A DNA stretch of 64,000 nt from Nepenthes gracilis (Eukaryota; Streptophyta; Magnoliopsida; Caryophyllales; Nepenthaceae): contig BSYO01000024.1 in the NCBI GenBank assembly GCA_033239525.1, forward strand, positions 11,899,268-11,963,267, given 5' to 3'. The notes under the pieces are model-generated. The model was not told the DNA's origin and searched no databases. It saw only the letters and a list, made by a program, of their open reading frames with translations. The position numbers and the translations under genes are program-made. This document shows, piece after piece, positions 13,401 through 24,064 of this stretch. Position 1 is the first letter of the stretch. Each line of letters opens with the position of its first letter.

Positions 13401-16128
13401 AAACTGGTTATTTTGGGAAGTCATCTGGCCCATCAAAGTGTTGAAAGCTTGTTGCATAGCATATTTCTGAAAGAATAACAATTTTCAATTTTTGAAAGAT
13501 AAATATGGGAAAAGAAACAATTGCAATGTCATACAAGAGAGATATGAAGGCCAAATGTTCCAAATTGGATAGTAATCTCGCCTCCACATCAACCCTCTCC
13601 CCACCCCCCAAAAAAAATATTAAAAAAATAAAGGCACTCCTAGACAAGGATTGAAGTAGATGCATGACAAAATAAGTTACCTAAGTGGGTCTGCAAAACA
13701 GACTGCGTGATATGGCTAAATATTAGATTAATATCCAAGCAGTAGGCAAACATGGAAAAGGGGAAAGATGAATGATGTCAATGACTTCTTTATCACTGTT
13801 TCAGCAACTTCTCAAAGAAAGCTAGATATTAGAAACAATAAGTTTTTTCTTTTTTAAAAAAAAAGTAACCGTTTGTTGTTTGTTTGGGGGTGGGAAGGGG
13901 TTATCAGTTCTGGTATCAGAGTAATTGGACACTACCTCCACCTTCCTTTGCACCCAAATTTTACCAAATTGGGAGGTAAAAAAACAACAACCGGCGTTAA
14001 AGGCAGGTCTCCATTTACGTTGCTTCTACTTCCTCCTACTTACTCCCCCAAAAAAAAAAAAAAACCTTCCTCCTACTTATATGATGCAAGCATGAGAACA
14101 GGAACCACCTCTTATTTCTTCATTTCCTTTCTGTCCACTTCATTTTGCCTCTGTAAACCTAAATTGCTGTAAGCATCAGTAAACCCAGTGCAGAATGTCG
14201 CTGGGGTCATTGGATACTTTTATATAGTTGGGGCCCCCCTTTAGAAGTACGATGTATAGCGCAGGCAAATCAGTCTCAAACATAATGGTCCACATAGACC
14301 ATTAATCGCCACACTAATGCTGTGTTACATATTCATATTAATGTAGAAAACTATGGGGGGTAAAACTATGTAAAACAAACTAACAGTAAAAACTAAGTAA
14401 AACAGTAGAAACATATTTGTTTGATTTAACATAAGGACTACTTTGTAAAACTTAAGATTGCATCATTTTCATTTGTTTGGTAAATATTAAAAAAACTTTG
14501 GAAAACTAAAAATTTATTTAATTACTAAAAATATCCTCAGAAGTCTACTTTTTTCCATTCAAAAACTCGTCATATATATTTCATAAATCAAACATTTTAC
14601 CCACAACTATAAATATTAAATTAAAAGAGTATCAACATTATGCACCATTTAACAATTCAGTTATTTGCATAAAGTGAGGACAATTTACATTCTGAATTGA
14701 AAACCCAATCAATTTGTCAATTTTTTAGATCTTCCATAAGGCAAAATTAAAGCTTCCTCATTAGCCATATCTTGTGCTTGTCACTTAGAAGTCCAAAAAA
14801 ACATTGTGCTAATGAAAAATCATTTTTTTTCCATAACAAAGAAAAATTAAAGCTTTCTCATCAACCATATCTTGCGCTAGTCCCTTGGACATCCGAAAAA
14901 ACACCGTGCTAATGTAACATCATAAGGAATTCATGGGGATCAAACTAAGTGATCTCATCCAACTCTATCTTCATCAACTCATCCCATATCTCTGATTCAG
15001 AATGAACATGCAGCTTGAACTTCTCAAATAAGGCATTATGCTCTTTATTTGCCTCTAATAATTTACCATGACCCCCTTTCATCGCCTTACAATTTTACAT
15101 TTGGCTGGGAAATAATTCATACCCTAGGCAGCAGGTAACTACCTCTTAGAATGTTATGTAGAGCTGGAGAGCAATCTTCTTTTTGTGTGAACAATGGTTG
15201 TATGCGGGAAGAGAAATCTTCTTTGTGTTTGAACAATGCATGTGTGTGGCAAGAGGAAATTAGGGTAAATGAGTGGAATCAATTAAGTAGTTAGGTTTGG
15301 CTCTAAAATAAAATGTGGGGATAATTAGAAAAAAATCACTAGTTTCTATTAGTATAATTTACTTATTATGTGATTTTCGTAATGGGAAACAAGTTGGGCA
15401 AAATATAACCAAGGATTTCCACAATTATCCACAGTTTTCCATATTTTTATTTCCATGGATCCCATCCATCTAACCGAACAAAATACATTTTTAATCTACT
15501 TAGTTTTCCATACTTCTCCACAATTTTACTCATCAAAAGGAGGATATTAGACACAGCACATATATTAACAAAGTAGAGCTATCAAAAAGAGGAATGAGCA
15601 TACTTTATCATGCATCATAGTTTTCCAGAACGCAATGAATTACCTTCAAATTTGAAGCAAGCCACGAGAAAAGGGCAGAGAGACCAACGCCAACTCCAAT
15701 CCAAAAAAGAGGCGACCCGCTAAAATAAATTTTATACCCACGTTAACGACATTAAAAAAAAACTCAATTATGCTGTTTTCCACAAAATCAAAGTCCACTG
15801 AAGAAAGGGAAACTCACAATTGCGACGGGGGAGGTGGTGCAGAGATCTGTGGATTAACTCCCATTGAAGTCGTTTCTTGGGACGAAGAAACGCTGGCGAA
15901 GAACTCAATTCCAAGCATATCCTTTCCATTTTTGGCAGGTCTTCGCGGACTGGAAGCGGAGAGAGAGAAAACGAATGTTCTGAATTTGAGTCTGGAAGAC
16001 GACACGCGAGCGGAATTTCTAGAAGTAAGAAGAAGTTCAAAGGACTGCTTGGTATGGAGCTTCCTTAGTTCAGGGGAACTGCGCAATCCAAGCACTGGTT
16101 TTGATGAAACTTGGACAAGGTTTTCCAT
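7439..16128 (-). CDS. TIC40: TIC40, chloroplast inner-envelope import co-chaperone
   Basis: Single-pass inner-envelope protein whose stromal part coordinates TIC110 and the stromal HSP93 chaperone during preprotein import. Twelve coding exons (minus): 16128-15818, 15719-15644, 13466-13184, 12858-12752, 12671-12608, 11373-11295, 10814-10774, 10367-10322, 9497-9403, 8424-8321, 8247-8200 and 7498-7439. All are GT/AG with matching phases; the product is 437 aa (Arabidopsis protein: 447). Residues 1-100 form a Ser/Arg-rich transit peptide. The membrane span is at about 106-124 (SPLFWIGVGVGLSALFSW). A Pro/Ser/Ala/Thr-rich linker follows to about 280. The C-terminal part contains Sti1-type NP repeats: VEALEKMMEDPTVQKMVYP, NPATFKWMLQNPQY, NPDVAMAFQNPRVQ, and the end ELFPGVTGSP. 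The reading frame is intact. Intron 2 is 2.2 kb and probably carries an old insertion. Confidence 0.96.
7730..8110. repeat. AATAT/CGATA-rich repeat in TIC40 intron 11
   Basis: The stretch is built of variants of ggccaatatcag and ctaatat. It includes a near-perfect 24-bp tandem pair at about 7738-7785 (ggccaatatcagtaccg followed by acatat), a (TA)n tract near 8016-8030, and ends such as attggccgatattt near 8100. Similar words (attggctaatattt) recur in intron 5 near 11865-11905 and in intron 9/10 near 8520-8600. This suggests an interspersed, partly palindromic repeat family in this gene. It is non-coding. Confidence 0.4.
14340..15545. mobile_element. Possible degraded DNA transposon in TIC40 intron 2
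   Basis: Intron 2 is far longer than its neighbours. Its middle begins with ggggtaaaactatgtaaaac (about 14356) and ends, read on the other strand from about 15541, with gagtaaaattgtggagaag: loosely inverted ends. The inside holds two related lines near 14720-14800 and 14835-14905, both reading (cttcc/tttct)tca..agccatatcttg.gct. They look like an internal duplication. No transposase is readable and no clean target duplication was found. The intron could simply be long. Confidence 0.3.
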
Positions 16129-16300
16129 TTTTTCCTCAAATCAATAGCAAAGCCACTATGAAAATCGAAGACAGTGAGCAGTAGAGAAATTCAAGAGAAC
16201 GCTCGGATTGCAGGGTCGCTTGTTTCTGGTTCTCTGAATAATGCGTGGGAAGCTCGAGAGGAACGATGACAGGGTATAGAACAAATGTTGGGGAGTACGA
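16129..16300 (-). promoter_or_regulatory. TIC40 5' UTR and proximal promoter
   Basis: The stretch directly upstream of the TIC40 start codon on the minus strand is less AT-rich than what follows. It contains a pyrimidine-rich leader-like segment and a TATA-like tctatacc near 16275-16285 (minus). The boundary at about 16300, where the sequence turns into A/T-rich spacer, suggests a compact promoter. No other motifs are assigned. Confidence 0.35.
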
Positions 16301-17165
16301 TCCTTTTTTAAAAATATATATTTTTTCTATAATTATATTATCTATTTTTAATTTAATATTAATTTTATTTTATATAGAATATTCCATTCAAATGACTATA
16401 TAAATGCTATTAGAGAAAAATAACTCATCCTTATATTATTTTTTCATTTTTATTGTGTACAAAAATATATTTAAATTATAGGCAAATTGATCAACATCAA
16501 AGCTATTATTTTGTCATCAACTTAGTGATATTTATAGTCACCGACCACTCGACATTAGAGGACAGTGTTGGTGTGCACTGGTTGATAATGGGTAAAGGCG
16601 ACATCAACTGATCACCGATGACAAAGCAAGGGTGGCGGTGTTGGTTTGGGCATTAATATTGGAGACTATATCAATTAATGATAAAAATATTTCTATTACT
16701 AAGTTTCGATTGTCAATAATAAGTAATAGATAAGTTTTAAATTTGCTATTAATATAACCTAAATTACATAAATCTACAATCATGATCCAATATAATCAAA
16801 ATCAAGTCACCGTATTGGGTTGGTATTGAGGGCTAGTTTTATTAGCAACTCGGGCGGAGTTTGTTTTCCTATTATCATATTTGAAGTCTAGAATTGATTG
16901 TCTCGGGTCAAAATCTCTCATAACAAATCAAAATCTTATAAACATATAAGAGAGATTATTGAAATTAATTGTAATATTAATAAAAAAAAATATGTAGATA
17001 TATTTTAAGATAAGATATAATGTGATTTAAAACTTCTAAAATAATTTAAGGGATAATATAAGACGTATCTTAGAATTTAGAATATAGACTATGCAAAATG
17101 CGGAATGTGTTTGGGGGTGAAAACTTGGGGGTCACATTTTTTTAGAGAGAGAAGAGACATGGGAT
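16301..17165. other. AT-rich intergenic region
   Basis: No gene, RNA or clear repeat was recognised. The sequence is mostly A/T with short homopolymer runs. Confidence 0.4.
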
Positions 17166-18081
17166 GAGGGCCAATTCAAGAATTTGCCTAAATATAATCA
17201 ATAGATATTACAAATCTATTATTTCATGAAATAAAAAACATAATAAAATATTGACAATTGCATATTAATAAAAATTACAATTATTCTTATTGAGACTTCA
17301 TATTTTGAAAATGATAAGATAGTATTATTACTAACATTGTAAATAATATATTTTTTTATTTTTTTACATAATAAAAAATAAATTATAAAACATCCTTAAC
17401 ATAAAGGTCAATATTGTGAGATATTCATCTTGTATGAAATAATTTACCATTCACAATTAAAAAAATTGATTTAAATAAAAAAATAGTGTAATTATTATTT
17501 ATTACATTGTCAAAAATAATGAAAAAAATCGTATTAAGTATTCTAAATTTATTTATAATAGTATTAATTATTTTAAAAATTTTGAAAGTAGTGTGTGAGT
17601 GTTAAAAAATTTTAAAATTAATAATTCTTTTTTTGTAATTCTCAATTCTCATAAATCTAATATATTGCAACAAATAAAAGATAAATTATTACGTGATGAC
17701 TATATATCATTAATTAAAAAAATATTAAATTTTACATGTATTAGTTCAAAAATTAATTCTAATTTAAATTATAAAAAAGATGAATAGCCTCATATTAATA
17801 GTTTGTCAGAATATTTATACATATTTGGGTTGCAATCATTTCTACACATACCATTCATATTTATAGATTTCTATCATGATAAAAAGGTTTTCTATTGAAT
17901 GATATATTCTACTAGTCTATACAAATTTAGTCGCTAATCATATTAAAAAGTTTGAGTTGAAGATAATTATTATCTATCAAATTATTTCATATATCTTTTA
18001 AAGTGTCTAGTATTTTTAGAACTTTCATACATATAATTTTTTTAACATTTTTTATAAATTGTCCATTCTTGAATTGTACTG
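17166..18081. mobile_element. Candidate degraded hAT-like element with inverted ends
   Basis: The left end gagggccaattcaagaat (17166-17183) is inverted at the right end (18065-18081, reading cagtacaattcaagaat on the minus strand). The shared core caattcaagaat is followed by an AT-rich interior with only a 62-codon frame (17599-17787), which I cannot assign. The end sequence is reminiscent of plant hAT ends of the cagggccggcccaag type. The flanking 8-bp sequences (catgggat and agttgctg) do not match, so target-site support is missing. Confidence 0.3.
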
Positions 18082-19657
18082 AGTTGCTGGTGCCATTTGT
18101 CACGAGCTGCTGGTTTTGATGGTTTTGTTGGACGCATTTGTGGCTGATATTGTGATGACCTTCTCGTGGACTAATGCCCCGCTATCTTCGATGTTTGTGG
18201 ATCTCGTCCTGCTGACGGATCAAAGTATCTGCTTTGCAGCTTGGTGATCTGCTACAACACGCCACTAAAATGTACTTGCTTGCAAAGGATCTTATCTTTG
18301 GTTTGGAGATCGTGTGCTCGGATATGCTTTGCCTTTAATTTGGTTTTGCCGGTATGGAAACTATGCTAACGTGGATTACACGTAATTTTTTTTTGCTTAG
18401 TAGTCTTTTGATTTCTTTTGTTGTTATTGGTTACGTGTAGTCCTTTTAGAGGTCTTTTTGGTTTTAACATGCACTTTCTGTCGGGGTATCTGTGATTATT
18501 TTTGTTTTAAATCCAAGTCAAATTTGGGGATAAAACATTAATTTTGTTTTTTCTCCCTATAATACAAAAAAATACTTACTAAAAAAAAAAAAAAACTAAT
18601 TTAACATCAAAAAGTATTTGCACATTACTAAAATGTACTTTAGGGGGTAGCTAAAACTAGAGGTAGTAGTAATATTTTGGCCAGAATTGAGTTGTGATTT
18701 AGATATTTCGGAATTACTATCAATATATATATATTATATAAACTGTATGGAAATATTTGAATAATTTTTTCATATTTATTTACTATCAAAATTTTAAAAA
18801 AAAATTATGTTCCATGAATACAAATTAATTTATGAAATTATAGATATAAATAAAATTATTGATAAAAATTAATAAAATTAATATAAATATATTAGTAAGT
18901 ATTACATGAATATCACTTTATACTAGAAAAGTATAGAACATTGAGAGAGAAAGATAGTATTGTGTGTATTTTGTGGCGGAGGAGGGTATTTATAGGATTT
19001 TTTAAATATTTAAATATTAATTTTTTTTAAAAAAAAGTGAGGGGCCTCAACTCCCCCCTCCCCACAATGGTCGCATGTCTATTGGGGTGTTCAATGAAAA
19101 TATATTTCTACACTCCATTGGCACGGCTCGCAAGCTGTCTAATATGTGGCCTGACACGGTTCAAAGTGATAAGTCGTACTATATACAGTCTAACTCTGTT
19201 TTCTACAGGCCAGGCCGGGCTAGGCCACGGCAATCCGGCTTGTTTACCACCTCTAATAAACAGATGATATTGTATGCAAATTGGGAGGGGGGGGGGGTCC
19301 CCTTGGAACCCTATTAACTAATATGACAAAAGGGGTTTCTTCATCTATGCGGGCGAGCATCTGCCTTCTAGTATCTATGGCTTGAAATTAAGAAGCTATG
19401 ATTCTGCAATCTTGAGAATCATGTTTTTTTTACCCTTATTGAATGACTTTGCAGATCCCATTGTATCCACCATGAGGTGTGAACAACTCTGCTTTCTGGT
19501 ATGTAATCTGGGAAACTATCTTGGTGCTTCAAGCTGATCGGTCAGATACTGGAGTATCAATTTCAATGGGTCGAAAGTTGAGCCCGAACTTATTATCAGC
19601 GTGTTGTAGTGTTATTTTTCCATAATTTTTTGACTTTAACGCCTTGCTGTTCCTCAG
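18082..19657. other. Intergenic region before the AAC exon
   Basis: 18080-18400 is a patch of higher GC content than its surroundings, with no readable protein. 18400-19020 is AT-rich. 19030-19320 carries a C-rich tract, a gccgggctaggcc motif and a G9-10 run near 19289-19298. 19440-19600 may be AAC intron or leader sequence: a gcag followed by atcccattgtatccaccatg near 19455 resembles an exon start, but I cannot place it in the protein. Confidence 0.35.
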
Positions 19658-19969
19658 GCCTTGAACTTTGCTTTCAAGGATTTCTTCAAGAGGCTATTCA
19701 ACTTCGAGAAAGACAAGGATGGCTACCGGAAGTGGTTTGCTCGGAACTTGGCATCTGGTTGTGCTGCAGGTGGGTTTATTCCCAGGATTTTGCCAGAACC
19801 CGATTGGCTAATGATGCAAAATCTGCAAAGAAGGGTGGCGAAAGGCAATTTAATGGTTTGATTGATGTTTACCGGAAGACTCTTGCATCTGATGTTGTAG
19901 CGGGGCTCTACCGTGGATTCAGTATTTCCTGCGTTGGTATCATAGTCTGCCGTGGGCTCTATCTCCTGT
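19658..19969 (+). pseudogene. Internal exon of a mitochondrial ADP/ATP carrier, broken
   Basis: AAC exchanges ADP and ATP across the mitochondrial inner membrane. A splice acceptor (tcctcag) opens onto [14 protein letters not shown], then [20 protein letters not shown], typical of the centre of plant AAC. At about 19765-19790 a deletion removes the expected ASSLLFVYSLDY segment and shifts the frame. The match resumes as [40 protein letters not shown] and [13 protein letters not shown]. It then stops at CTG TGA where family members continue with the loop before the last exon. GTGAGT overlaps this stop and could be a donor. No N-terminal exon is found upstream. The gene is dead; its terminal exon lies beyond two later insertions. 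Confidence 0.85.
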
Positions 19970-20260
19970 GAGTTTTTGTCTTAATGTGCTTGACTAAACT
20001 GCTCATTGAGCTAGGCCTATGCTGTAATATTATTTGTTTTTAACATACCATAATACTTTATTTTGTTAGAAGGAGCATTGGCATAATAGTAGAGTTGTCA
20101 CAGCATAATGTAATGGTCACAAGTTTGGGTAGAGAACAAACTACATTTTAGATAATAAGATTAGAGAAGATTGAGGACAACAACATCAAATTAGTCCGAC
20201 ACTTTTCTGGAACTTATGTACAGAGTAATATTGGGAGATAGACTTCCATTGGACTGTTAT
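19970..20260 (+). other. Left part of the last AAC intron
   Basis: From about 20007 this sequence matches the stretches before the two other terminal AAC exons (about 47684-47930 and 50815-51010), for example gctgtaatattatttgtttttaacata and agattagagaagattgag. The match breaks at 20260 and resumes at 32291, which marks the insertion point of the 12 kb element. Confidence 0.75.
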
Positions 20261-22209
20261 TGATGGGTCCAATAACCCATTTGGGCCAACCCGGCATCTA
20301 GCTTGCCAGAGGACACGCTCAAGATACAGCAGCCCAACGAGATCTGACAAATCCCAAGGCCTGTGAAGCACTAAGTTAGGCCTTGTCGGTAGCCCATGCA
20401 GCTCGGCCTAGAAAAGACCCATCAGCTCAGCGGCTTCAACTTGATAGACAAACTCATGTCCCCCAAGCGCATGGTCCTCCGGATGGAAATTGCCGGCGCA
20501 TGCAGCCAATCAAAGCATAGAACATTCTTCCAACTCATCCACCGACAAACGGCCCAACGTCCCACCAATCAATGGGACGACACTTGCCAAAATTCAAGGG
20601 TAACTTAGCGAATATTCTGCCCAAAATCACGCGCCACAAAGAATGGCAATACAATTCTGCAAATCTCCCTAGAAGGTAAATATTATAGCCGGCCTTCAAG
20701 ATCATCAAAATAGCTCAGCCAATCTGCGTGAGCAATTGTTGCTAGCGGTATGCCCAAAGAAGGCTTCATAGCCCCCACTCTATAATATCTCCCTTCCTTC
20801 GTAGAGAAAGGAGAGGTTGATCTATGCTTTCAATCCCCGGAGAGGATTTGGCTAAAATCAAAGCCAACAAAAGAGAAGGGAAGAAAGCATGATTCCACAA
20901 AGTAGAACCCAAAAAGAGAGGAGATGGAGCAAAAGGGAGAGAGATCGATAGAGCATCCTCACGTTTGCACTTCCTCATTATCTCAAGGGCTCCCACAGCA
21001 GAGCAGGAGCACCCTTGGTTTTGAAGCCACTCTCTAACCCAGGCTCACGACTGGGTAGGTAACGCACCTACTCCAAGCTCTCACGCCGCCATCACTGTGT
21101 AGCAACGCATAGGAAGCTCCCATCGTTGTTAGCTAGAGAGGAGTTTAGCGGGCACTCTGCACTCCGTTATTATTGACTAGGAGCTCTTTCCTCGTCAAGG
21201 CAGCTGCTCTCCCACAATCACATCCCGCAACAAGTCGTCCCCTCACCGAGTATACTCATCGGAGCCTTATCCTCCATCTCTTAAAGTTGTCCTCTACTCG
21301 GGTATACTCAATAGGAGCTCAATCCTCCATCTTTTAAAATTACCTCCGGCCAGGCACACCCAAGCAAGAGCCTTGTCCTCCACTTCTAAGCCACCCCCAG
21401 GTTAAGTGCACTCAGTAGGATTCTTATTTTCCATCTCTTAAAAGTGCCCCATAATTGGGTGCACTCATCGGAGCCTTACCCTCTACTTCTAAGACGCCCC
21501 CTGGTTGAGCGCACTTAGTATTAGCCTTGTCCTCCATCTCTCAAAGTCTCTCCTTGGCCGGGTGCACTCATTGGAGCCTTGTCCTCCATCTCTCAAAGTA
21601 ATTCCTTGGTCGGACACACAGTATTCAATCCTCCATCTTTTAAAGTTACCCCTGGCTGGGCGCCCAGCGGGAGTCTTGTCCTTTATTTCTAAGCTGCCCC
21701 TTGATCGGGCGTAGTCAACAGGAGTTCAATTCTCAATCTCTCAAAGTCGTCCCTGGTTGGGCACACTCAGTAGGAGTCTTGCCCATCTCTCAAAGTTGCT
21801 ACATGGCCGGATGCACTAATCAAAACCTTGTCCTCCATCTCTAAGTCGTTCCTCGCCAAGCACCATCTAAGCCATCCCTCAATCAGGTACACTCATCGAA
21901 ATATAGTCCCCCATCCGTAAGCCACTCCCTAACTAAGTGCACCCAAATACTTAATCTCCCGCTACATACATCCACATATACTCATTCTCCTCATATCTTT
22001 TTGTCTAATTGAAAAGAATTACTGACTTGAACGTTAGATGATATAATAAAAAGTGAATTTCGTCAATCCTCTGACCTTTTATTTGCTCGTTGTATTGCGC
22101 ATAATTTAGGTTTGAAGTGATAGAGATCGAATCCGTTTCAATTCGACCCGTCGTGAAAGATCAAGTGACTCCGTATCCTATGCGATAACTCGAATCTAGT
22201 GACACATCA
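20261..22209 (+). repeat. 5' LTR of the LARD-like element (1949 bp)
   Basis: Starts TGATGGGTCC and ends GACACATCA. A TATA-like ctataatatc lies near 20779-20788, the likely promoter. The last third is a tandem array of 52-53 bp units. The copy at 30297-32285 aligns along its whole length but with many differences, indicating an old insertion. Confidence 0.85.
21255..21965 (+). repeat. 52-53 bp minisatellite inside the 5' LTR
   Basis: About a dozen imperfect units run in series, each carrying ggagccttgtcctccatctc, then (t)aaagt, then a gggcgcactca-like block. The first unit starts are at 21261, 21314 and 21367. Units alternate between gagcc.tgtcc and gagctcaatcc forms. Confidence 0.8.
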
Positions 22210-22229
22210 TTGACGTCGTCTGTAAAAAC
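22210..22229 (+). other. Primer-binding-site-like sequence
   Basis: ttgacgtcgtctgtaaaaac directly follows the 5' LTR. It resembles the ttggcgccgtctgtgggaac sequence seen at this place in Tat-lineage grass elements. The differences are mostly G-to-A or C-to-T, as expected after decay of methylated cytosines. Confidence 0.6.
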
Positions 22230-22682
22230 AACTAAAAAGTCTAACCACCACACGTCAATAAACAAGCACGGTTAATGCTCGTACTCATGATAGCACGTAA
22301 GCCAGAGACATCGCCACCTATGGCAATAACCCCTCAGGTAACTATAGCGATATGCGACCTGCCTTTAACGAGCATCCGTTCATCGCCCAATAGGGCATCA
22401 TGCTTAAGTTGCCCCAGGCTTTGTGTACTCGTCTGAACGAATAACGGTTGGGGGTTCTTTTATAATATCCCGATATTTTAATCCGAATTATATAGTTATG
22501 GATTTAATATAGTAATAAATAATATGATATATTAATATTAATAAATATTATTAATAATAATGGATATTAAATAATAATAATAATAAATAGAAATAATAAT
22601 AGATATTAATAAATATTAATAATAATTAGTAATAAATAATAATATTATTAATAAATAATAATGTTAAATGATATTATAATAA

Positions 22683-22683
<1 letters not shown>

Positions 22684-22780
<97 letters not shown>
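22684..22780. repeat. (AAT)n microsatellite
   Basis: About 32 uninterrupted AAT/ATA units, preceded by a diffuse A/T-rich zone (22500-22680) of degenerate units of the same type. Confidence 0.95.
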
Positions 22781-23529
22781 GCAGGAGGCAAATGAACGAA
22801 GAAGAAGAAGAGGGAAAGAAGGAAGAAATGCCAGGCAATTTGTGCGGCGACGAATTCTCCTCCTTCTGACGATCAGCTACTTTCCCTTCTTCTTCTCGGT
22901 CACCAGCCTCATTTCTCTCCTTTCAGTTTCTTTCATTCCCTTTTTAATCGTTACCTTCGTCTCCTTCTTCTTGCGGGTCGCTGGCGAAATCAAAGAGTGG
23001 GAGAGAGTGAGAACGGGGTAGCTGGATGTCTGTCGCTGATGCCTACCGTCTCCGCCAGAGTCGATTCTGGAGACATCGTTGTCAAACCGCCACCAGAAGC
23101 CGCTTCAGACATGCCGAGGAAAATCGAAGGCATCAAGCAAGTTGATTTGAGATTTTCTTCGCAAGTAATCTTCCTATTTTGCAAGTAATTTTCATACTTT
23201 GTGACAACAATCTCTTCCTCCTTCCTTGAAAAGTTATTATTGATGCTCGCATATCCCAATTTCATGGGATTTGGCAGAAATAGATAGGTATGTTGAAATT
23301 GGGTGAAACAGAGCCATAGCTTGTATGACACTGAAAACTGGAAAAATTAAGGGTTGTCGCTAAAATTGGAGTTTGATAAACTGTGGAATTAAGTTATAAT
23401 TTCTCTTTATTTGCATAATTGGAAGTGAAAGTTGAGAATTCCTTTACCTGGATGAGAATCGGTCGAAACATGAATAACAGAGGGTATTGTTCTGTTTTGC
23501 AAAACGGGTATGGAAATGGTATATGTGGC

Positions 23530-23965
23530 AGCATGGGTGTGAGTACCCATATGTGTGTATGGGTATGTATATAAAAATATGTATATATATTGTATGTATG
23601 TATGTATTTATATAAGTAGGTGCGTGTGTATACTGCTCGTGTGCATTGCCGCCTGTGTGTGTAGGTATAGCCCAGTGCGTGAGGTGTTTGTAATGGAGGA
23701 AGTGTGTTGGCTGTGTGAGCAGTGTGTGAGAGAGCTGCTGTGTGTGTGCTGGTAGTGCAATGGGGGTGCTACCGTGTGCGTGTAGGTGTGTGTATGTGCG
23801 GATGTGTGTGTGCCGAATTGTGTGCACGGGTGTGAACCAGTGTGTGTGCAACGTTTATGTTGGTAGTGTAAGGGTGTGTTAACAGTGTAGGTGTGTGCCA
23901 GTAGTATTTGTATATATGGATGTATCGTGTGCGGGAGAGTTAGGTAATGTGGCCGTGAATGTTAA
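23530..23965. repeat. TG/TATG-rich simple-sequence tract
   Basis: Long degenerate run of tgtgtgtg, gtatgtat and tatata words inside the solo LTR. It yields artificial Thr/His-rich frames on the minus strand. A second (AT)n(GT)n microsatellite is at about 24030-24064. Confidence 0.85.
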
Positions 23966-24029
23966 ACCTTAGAGAGTGGGGTTGAAGACATGATCCAATT
24001 TCGTTAGAAGCTCTTTGAGTAAACGCTAT

Positions 24030-24064
<35 letters not shown>

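Noticed and set aside
15770..16147. 125-codon plus-strand frame over TIC40 exon 1
   Set aside because: Antisense shadow of TIC40 exon 1. The minus strand gives a full family match with splice sites; the plus frame has no features.
19075..19317. 80-codon frame near the C-rich and G-rich tracts
   Set aside because: Crosses a homopolymer G run, shows no recognisable domain, and the surroundings are non-coding.
23444..23851. 135-codon His/Thr-rich minus-strand frame
   Set aside because: Translation of a TG/TATG simple-sequence tract inside the solo LTR.
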